A DNA stretch of 40,818 bases from Isoetes engelmannii (lineage: Eukaryota > Streptophyta > Lycopodiopsida > Isoetales > Isoetaceae): the NCBI GenBank assembly GCA_011763485.2, contig JAANSK020066686.1, positions 1 to 40,818 on the forward strand. The letters are read 5' to 3'. The position numbers and the translations under genes are program-made. Numbering within the stretch: the first letter of the stretch is position 1; each line of letters starts with the position of its first letter. This document shows, piece after piece, positions 26,601 through 35,600 of the stretch. Below the pieces are notes generated by a model. It worked only from the letters and a program-made list of their open reading frames with translations. It was not told the origin of the DNA and made no database searches.

Positions 26601-29600
26601 TGGAGCTTATTGCTGCGGGAGGTCAGATGGAAGATCTAGATCTTGTTCATTACATCTTGGTTAATCTACCTCTCGAGTATGACATGTTGTCTTCGCAAAT
26701 CAGGCATGCTAAGAACCTTGAGTTTCTTGAGGTCAAGGAATGTTAATTCAGGAAGAGCCTCACATTAAGACCCTAGGGAGTAAAGCTGCTGCTGTATCAA
26801 GAGAAAAGGCTTTGATTACAGACCACAAAGGCAAAGATTCTACCAAGAATCCAAATAGAAGAACAGTAGAATGCTACCACTGTCACAAATTGGTCATACT
26901 GCAAAGGATTGCCATGCTAAACAAAGAAGGGTGTTAGAGATGCCAAGAAAAAGAAGGCAAGCACATCTGGAAAGATCCTAGATGCTGGGCCAGGAATCAG
27001 AAAATCCATGGAGTCCTTTCGCATGCAGGATTTTGGCAGACTCCAACGTTTATGTTAAGGGTAATTCCAGTCAAGAGCTCTGCATAGTAATTCTCTATGT
27101 GATGATCTTTTGATCACAGGGGGAGCAGCACAGCTAATTGATCAGACCAAGCTTCATCTTCAAGAGAAAAATGAAATGACTAATCTGGGGTTGCTACACT
27201 TTTATTTAGGGCTTGAGGTTTTGCAGACACCTGATGGTTTCTATTTATTTCAACAAAAGTTCGTTAGGGATCTACTCCAAAAATGAATTATGACTACTGT
27301 TAAACCAGTGTCAATACCTCTAGATTTAGGTACCAAACTTCATGCAGACGCAGATGGCAACCCTTGTGACAGCACCATAGGCAAGAGTCTTGTTGAAACT
27401 CTGACCTATTTGACTGTAATACGACGTGACTTATGCGTTGTAGTCAATCTTCTTTGCAGGTACATGCAAAGGCCCACACAGTTACATTGCAAGGTAGCCA
27501 AGCATGTTCTGGCCTACCTTCAGGGCACATTGCAGGAAGGGCTATTTTAGAAAATATCTACTTGCAAAATCTTTGTTGATACTGATTTTGCAGGTCAAGG
27601 TCCACAACAGGGCGCAGTTCTTCCATTGGGCCTAATGTGTTCAATTGGATGTCTAAACAGCAATCCACCGTTTCCATTAGCACTAATGAGGCTGAATCCA
27701 AAGCTCTTTCAGCAGGAGTGCAGGAAGTCACAAAAATGGTGGAAGGATCTCAAAGTAACCATTCAGAAGCTACAATTGTACAGTGACAACCAAAGTACTA
27801 TTCAATTACTACTCAATCCAGTTTTCCATGCGAGAACCAAGCATATATTGATGCACATCTCCGCTTCTCTAGGGAGCGGTTTGTTGCTCATGATTTAGCT
27901 TTGTCCTACTCTTCAACACAGAATCAGCTCGCACTTATGTTTATCAATCGTTTGGCTAGTGCTAAACTAATCAGGTTCAAAGAGTAGCTAGGGATGGTCA
28001 AGTTCCAGCTTAAGGGAGAGAAACAAGTAATAAGATGAAATTTTCAAGGCGATGAAGGTTTAAGGGAGAGTGTTGGAATAACATTGTAAAGTTACTATGT
28101 TGTAAAGTCACATGGGTCCAAGTTCTAATAATCAAATGGTCAAAGGTCACATGTTAGACCAGTTCGGTAGAGGTCATATCAGAGGTTAAAGGTCATTTTA
28201 TGACTGTCACATAAGGAGCCTCATATGTGTAATGTTAGCATGCCATATTCAGAAGCTCATTTACATTCTCTCCTCCGGATCCTCCAACAACAGCAAGCTG
28301 AGGAACATCGAATATAAATGTGTTCTCATAGGCATGAGCCGAACAAGCCTGTAGATCTTGGTGGATCAGAGATCAACTGTCTGAGAATGTTTTTAAGTTG
28401 AGGAGTGGAGCAATATGGTTGCAGCTACTTAACCAAATGTTGCAGCCGCTCATTCAAGTACCAAGCAAGAAAAATAGCGGCAAGAGGACAAGGATTCCAA
28501 ACCTGCAGAGCAGTTTTACAATTTTCAGGATGACCAGAATGCAGAAAATTAAGAGGAGAGTGTTAGAAGATGTATACATGATGTATATATGTTAGCCTAC
28601 GTGGCATAAGACATATAAGATAGGTATATAGTGAAATCATCTCCCATCAACATGTCACACCCCATCTGCTGTTGTGAAATAAAGAAGACAATATGTTAAG
28701 ATCTCTCGCTAATTGGGACACGGAGAGAGAGGACATGCAAATAGGTACATGAACAAGGGTGGCTATAGGCCATGCTGTAGTCGGTTAACCTTTGCTGCTG
28801 ACATGCTTCCTGGTTGTTTTCCAATATCCACAGACTCCTCCAGACTGAGAGCCTCACTCTTTGTGAGCAGAATTTTGCTTGAATTTACAGGTTGAATTTG
28901 CTACTCTGATATCACCTGTGTAGACATACTGATCATTTACACAAGTTACAGCCCAGGTGTTGATGCAACAAAACCTCAAAGCAACCTACATCCAAGAACT
29001 GGAGCCCCCTTTTTACAAGTAAGGCCAATCAGGCCCAGTTCCTTCTTAGAAGATTTGCAAGATCTACCTTGAGAGTTAGCCAATCCAACCAGGGAACAGC
29101 CACCTATATAGACATATTGATCATTTACACAAGTTACAGCCCATAATTTGGTGCAAGAAACTTCGAAGCGACCTTCATCGAAGAACTGGAGCCCCCTTTT
29201 AACAAGTAAGGCCAAGCCGGCTCAGATCCTTCCTGGAAGAATTGCAAGATCTCCCTCAAGAGTTGGCTAATCCAAGTATGAACAGCCTTAAATTTGAGCC
29301 AATTAAATACTGCCTTCATCTTCATTAAACCCGAAGTTGCAGTTTGAAACTGCTACTCTGATATCACCTGTATAGATATAGACATATTGATCATTTACAC
29401 AAGTTACAGGCCAGAAGAACTGCAAGATCTCCCTCGAGAGTTACCCAATACAACCAGGGAACAGCCTTAAATTTGAGCAATCCAATACTGCCTTCNNNNN
29501 NNNNNCCCCCCCCCCCCCCAACCCCAAAACAAGAAACGTGCACACACAAATAGAAAAAGGAGAACAAAGAAACAAGCAGAAATTCGAGACCTTGATACCA

Positions 29601-32600
29601 CGAACGATGAAATAACATGGATAACCTGTAATCTGTAGGAAATCATCACAGAAGTCCTTGACTAATAACATGTTATCACCACCTAGATAGAATGACTCAT
29701 ATTGTGCATTTATTGAATACTTTCATATTATTCTAGCCTTCATCAGGATCACCTGTGCTATCTCTGCATGGTCAAGGTTCACTGCCATGGTGTTGCAGGC
29801 ATTTTATAAATTTACTACAGGCTTTTAATACAAGTGCCAGATAGTGACAATAATTCCTCTGTATGTTAACACACAAGTGCATAATGTGCAGGTTGATATG
29901 TTTTTTAACAAGGAGAAGACACTTCAGAAAGAGATAGAGCTGAACAAGAACAATGATGTTTGTTTAAACATCATCGAAAAACTGACAGGCATTATAGAGC
30001 AGACTATTCCAATCGTAATATCAATTCAAGCTATGCATTCCAGGTTTATCCTGGCTCCAGAACATGGCGTGCACTTTGGGCCACAAATATGTGGCATGTC
30101 GCCAGTTCCACGCATTTTAAAAGTGATCAATGAAGGCAAGTTTGACTTCACGTACAAGTTGTTGATCGATGGAGCAGAAAACGCTGGGCCTCCTAATGTG
30201 AGTGCAGGGGATGCCATGAAGAAAAATGCTGTAACAAAGGTCGACAAAGATCAGAAAAAGGGCAAGAAAACAGATAAAAAAGAGAAGGGTGCAGCTTCAG
30301 AGACTTTAGAATTGAGAAGTTTTACACTGTCTCCTGCATTGGGAACTGTTCTTTCAGGGGCTCAACAGGATATTTCTGTACAGTTCAAAACTGATATACC
30401 ATGTTCTGTTCTTGAGACTTTCAGAATGCTGATTTCTGATATGGATCCTCTATTATATAACAATGGAATTTTATATGAACTCTCTGGCGAGTCGTGCATC
30501 CCCACAGTTAATATAAACGCTGAAAGCATATTCCGAAACATCAAATTACTAGAGACACTTGACCTGAGTTCGATTCCAGAATCTAATGCATACTATAAAA
30601 AGGACAATATATTCTCATTTGGAGCAGTAATAATAGAACTTGACGCTGCTGGGAGATCTGAACATTCTGTACCAAAGGACATTATGCACATCCCCAAGAA
30701 AGTTGGTGAAAAGTATTCTGCTGAAGCCCGATTTAGATTTGAAAACCCATCGAAAGTTCCATGTTCACTTCAGTTTTCAGTTTCAAGGTATGAAACTGAA
30801 GTGATCCCAAATGAGAGAACTAGTAAAGGAAAAGCAGGGTCAAAGGACCTCCCTGAGGACTCCTTGTGCATGGAAGTCTACCCAACAGCTCTTGAGGTGC
30901 CTCCCCTTGAGTCTAGATATGTGACATGTTTATTCAGACCTTTGGCAATTCAAACATACAATGGCTTGTTTGAGGTGGCCTTGAAGGATGGAAATGGAGC
31001 TAGAACATCTCAGTTCAGATGTGAACTTAGGGGAGAAGGCACACTTCCTCGATTATATATAGAGTCCCCCACTTGTTCATCTCCTTCAGGATTGCCTTGG
31101 CTGAAGTTCCCACGTCTGTTGCTAGGAAAGTCCCTAACTCTTCCCTTTGTTCTTGTTAATGACTCTACAGTTCCAGCAGTCGCAAGAATCCAAGTTCCTT
31201 CAGAAAATAGTGCATGGATTGGACTGAGTCAGTCCTGTGGGGAATTGTCTGTCCCCCTTAACTTTGGAGGAAAACTCTACATGCCTGCCAAAAACAAGGC
31301 AACTATATTTGTTACCTTCATTCCACTTGCAGGTCAGCAATATGAAGAAATATTACAAATTTCTGTTGACTATAATCCATTCGATATTGTCAGAATTTTA
31401 GTTTCTGGGGAAGGTTATGGCGACGAAGTTATCTGTATTGGTCTCCCAAGAGATATGGACGACACAATCTGGTTTGAGGATACTGCTATTGGGGCAAAAT
31501 CTTCTGTTAGTTTCACGCTGAAAAATACCTCCGCAGACAGACATTGGCGGTTCATGTGGGCAGATACGCCATGCTTGTCGTTCTCTCCTTCAATTGGGCA
31601 CCTACATCAAGGGACATCCAAAGATATATTTGTTTCATTTTCCTCCCCAATACCCGTTGAGTATATTGAGAAGGAAGTCAAACTGCAACTTTGGAATATT
31701 ATCTATCCTGATGGTAATGATCTTGTAGACTGGGATGATCGTATTTCAGGTTTATCCACCCAACTGGGAAACGCATCTCAAATGCCTGAAAATGATTTGA
31801 AGAGTGAATCCAAGAATAAGAACAAGCCTGTAAAAAAGAAGAGTAAAGCCGGAAGTATTGCCGAGAGCAAACAATCTGAGCAGTTTATGGAACTACAATT
31901 ACAACCAAAGCAAGGTGAACCAGTATTTGAAGCAGTGAAAGGAAGTGCAAAGTGTGCTGTGTATAAAGTACATGCTGTAGCTGACAATATTCGATACACT
32001 TGTAGTATCCAGACCATTCACTTCAAGCCTACAATGATGTTTCAAGCAAGGACTTTTTCTTTCAAGATTGAAAATTTAAGTCGGGCGAACATGCAATTTT
32101 TCTGGCGGGTGTGCATGCAGGACTTTACACTTGATAGAAATAGCCCGTATATGATTACTCCTGAAACTGGCATTTTATTGCCAGGGAAGGGAATGGAAGT
32201 TAGCATCCGATTCTGTCCCACAGAAGTCCAGGATTGCACTCGAATACTCTCTTGTGAAATTCCAAATTTGGATGCCAGTCTTACTCCTCTACAAATTCCT
32301 GTCAAAGGGCAGGTGACGCGGCCTTGGTGTCATTTTGAGCTTCCAAAAAGTGACTATGCACTAATCCGTGATCCAAATTTGCCTGGTCCCAATGGACCAG
32401 TTGGTCCTTTGGATTTATCGGTTAATATCATTGAGTTCGAATCAGTCGGTGCAAATATTCGGAATGTCAAGTATTTTACTGCATTGAATCCGACTAACGT
32501 ATCCTATCGATTTGTTTGGGAACCTGAAAAGAAACAATCACTTGTTTGGACTGAATTTGAAATTGACGGTGTTAGATCTTTTGACCCGTTCAAATGTATA

Positions 32601-35600
32601 ACAAAGACTGGAGAAATCCCTAGAGGAGAAAGATATGAGATGGGATTTGAGTACATTCCAGATAAGCTTGAACTAAAAGAGAGCTTTTGGATTTTTAGGA
32701 TTCCAGAAAGGAACATCGAAGTTAGATTTCTCCTGGTTGGTAAAGTCAAGAAACCTGGACTGGCACTTGATCATTTTTTTGTTGAGATGGGCGAGGTTTT
32801 GGTTGGTCACACTGCTACTCATACTGTCCAGTTAAATAATCCTGAGGTTGTTCCTTTTGCCTTTGCATTTGACAAACGTAGTTTCTTGCCTTCTCAGCCT
32901 GAGGAGATTCCCCAGCTTAGGTTCAATCCAGAAGCTGCTATTGTAGCTCCAGAATCGTCAATGCCTGTGGAAGTAAGCTTCTGTCCTTTAGCTGAAGGAC
33001 GGTACACTTTTGATGCAGTTTGCGATGTGAAGAAGGCTGCACCATTGAAACTTACTGTTAAAGGAGAGGGTTATCGATTCCATGAAAAGGTTTATCTCGA
33101 AGAAGGAGATAGTGGATTTCCTTTGGAACTTTCATGTAAAGTAGCCACGGATATTGTCTTTGGTGAAGTTCTTGTTAATTCCAAAACTTTCAAAAAACTT
33201 CTGCTGACAAATCAAGGCAGACATCCTTTCCAGTTCATGTGGAAGTGTCAGAATCCTAGTCTGGTGCATGTTGAACCTTCTGTTGGAATTGTCAGCAGAG
33301 AGGAACAGGTAGCTTGTGATCTTGTTTTTAGCCCAACTGTGCCAGGAGCTATAAAAGGCACTCCTGTCATCTGCCACATACTACATGGAAACAATTATAC
33401 TTTATTGTTGTCAGGTGATTGTTTCAGAGCAACAGCTAAATTTAGTTTTCTTGAGCACGACTTTGGTCCCCACTTTATTCATCATCAAAGTAAAGTGCCA
33501 CCTTCAATCAAACTTTTTATCACCAACACAGGCGCCCTTAACATCACCTGTGAATTGCTTTATGCAAGTACGTCTTTCCTAGAGGTTGAGCATACAAGTG
33601 TCACCTTAGGCCCTTCCGAAATACTTGGAGTTCCAATAACGTTTAAGCCAGATAACGTTGCCTTATTTAGGGAGAGAGTAGAATTTCGGATCAACGGCTT
33701 GGATATTGTGGCTGTAAACATCAAAGGTGAAGGGGTACCAGTAATTTTGGAACTTATGGACTCTAGACAACAGTTCCTATCCTTTGGTGCTGTGAAACTG
33801 GGACAGAGCTCGAAAGAGCTTGTGCAGTTGATTAACAAGAGTAAAATACCGATGGATGTTTCTTTCGAGCCAAGTAAAGATATTCTTGAAGAATATTCTA
33901 TTATGTTATCTCCTGCTTGCTACTTGCCATTGCAACCAAAGCAAGTTGGTATTTTGGAAATGGAATATAAACCAAAATCTAGGATGCCATCTTTTAGTCA
34001 GGGTTTAGTTGTAGAAGTGGCAGGATGTAAGTCACGGGTGCTGACGATGTCTGGATCATGCCTGGCAATTGACGTCAAGCTAAGCAGCAATATGGTCTCA
34101 TTTGATACGGTTGCACTTGGTTCACACATGACAAAAAGGATACAGCTTGAAAACCATGGAGATTTTGGTGTAAGCTTTAAGTGGGATGTGTTTAGATGTG
34201 CACCAGAATTCAGCATATTTCCAAAAGATGGCTTTTTGCCTCCTGCACAAGTCTCGAAACTCGATGTGGTATTTTGCCCAACGAGTAAAAATCATGATAT
34301 AAGAGTTGATCGTGTTTGCTGTCAAATATCAGGTGAGAAGTACTTGTACTTGACACTTACTGGAGGTTGTCATGATGAAGGAAGGCCAGAAGAGATTTTA
34401 AGATTCAAAGTTCCTGTGAGAAGTTCTGAGGTGAAGTCTGTTCAGATAAAGAACAACAGTGCAGTAGACTGGCTACTGCATCCCAAAATAATTAATGACT
34501 TCTGGTGTGGACCACCATCTGTAACAGCACTTGCTGGTCAGACTGTATCTTACATCATTACTTACCGGCCATTAATCATGTCCATGATAGAGCCCCATAA
34601 GGGTTCTCTTCTTTTTCCACTTCCCAATGGTTCAATGTTGTCCTATCAGCTTTCTGGAGAAGCAGGGCCACCACTTCCTGATGGAGAGTTCAAATATTTT
34701 CTGAAGGCGAGAAGCACAATTCCAGTCATGTTACCAGTTCAGAATTGGCTTAAAAGCACCCAGCGGTTTCATCTCATAATTGAGTTGAACAGAGATGAAA
34801 CTGGTGGCAAACTCATAGGACAAAATTACATTGATATTGCAGGTCTTTCAAAAGAGAATTGCATTCTCCATTTTTATGCACAGAAACGAGGCATAACAGA
34901 AGCAACAGTTACATTCAAGGTCGAGGAATCTGGTGAATACTGTTTGTTTGTTCTTGGTTTTGAGGCTGGCAAGGCTGATGTTGTTGAACAATTGAGCTTT
35001 GACTGCCTTGCTAGACAATATGCGGTTCATAATGTGCATCTCAAGAATACTTTGGACTCTGAAACGAGGTTTGTGACAAGATGCCAAGACCCGATGGTAA
35101 TTGTGCCCCATTTCATCGATCTGCAACCAAAAACAACGGCCTCTGTCCAAATTATGTACAAACCAATAATTGAAGGAACTTCTACTTGCGTTCTTGTCTT
35201 TGAAAATAGCATACTAGGAGAGTATGAGTACGAGCTTAGACTCAAAGCAGCAGAAGCTGCACCTGAACGGCTTTTGTCATTCTCTGTTTCCCTTGGCAAT
35301 CAACAGTCGCACACCTTTCATTTTAAGCATTCCTTGCCAATTAAAACAGCCTATAGCTGTGCAGTTTCACAAGAAGGTTTGCAGGCAGGTTTCACAGTGG
35401 AGCCAGCTTCAATGGCTGCTAATCCTGCAGGTCCTGAAGGCTTAGAAATGCAGGCAAAAGTGCTGTTTGAACCTTCTTCTATTGGAGAAAATGTTAGAGG
35501 TTTGTTGACAGTGAAATCTGTGGAGTGTGGAGAATATAAGTGCCAACTATTAGGCATTTGCAGTCCACCATCGCCACAGGGTCCAATTCTCATCAAAGGC

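Larger units (their letters stand above)
25727..28289 (+). mobile_element. Decayed Copia element with internal deletion, HYDIN intron 25
   Basis: LTRs lie at 25727-25965 (239 bp) and 28071-28289 (about 219 bp); both begin TGTT(T/G)GAATAACATTGTAAAG and end CCTCCAACA. They are clearly diverged by substitutions and indels. The flanks are ACGGC (25722-25726) and ACAGC (28290-28294), a target duplication with one mutation. The primer-binding site TGGTATCAGAGCC is at 25966-25978 and the polypurine tract AAGGGAGAG at 28062-28070. The interior is only 2.1 kb: a broken gag, then the last part of pol. Protease, integrase and most of reverse transcriptase are deleted. Confidence 0.9.
25512..29891 (+). 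other. HYDIN intron 25 (4,380 nt)
   Basis: This intron separates QQK at the end of exon 25 from VDMFF at the start of exon 26. It contains the decayed Copia element, a possible LTR fragment, the tandem repeat cluster and the assembly gap. Between 29520 and 29891 nothing further is recognised except an open frame continuous with exon 26 from 29844, which is intronic. Confidence 0.85.

Noticed and set aside
28919-29495. CRISPR-like array
   Set aside because: There are only three imperfect copies with unequal spacing in a plant intron, consistent with a tandem or TE-derived repeat.
29844-29891. Start of a separate gene at 29844
   Set aside because: The frame upstream of 29892 does not match HYDIN; the acceptor ATGTGCAG at 29884-29891 and continuity with exon 25 show that this is an intron end.
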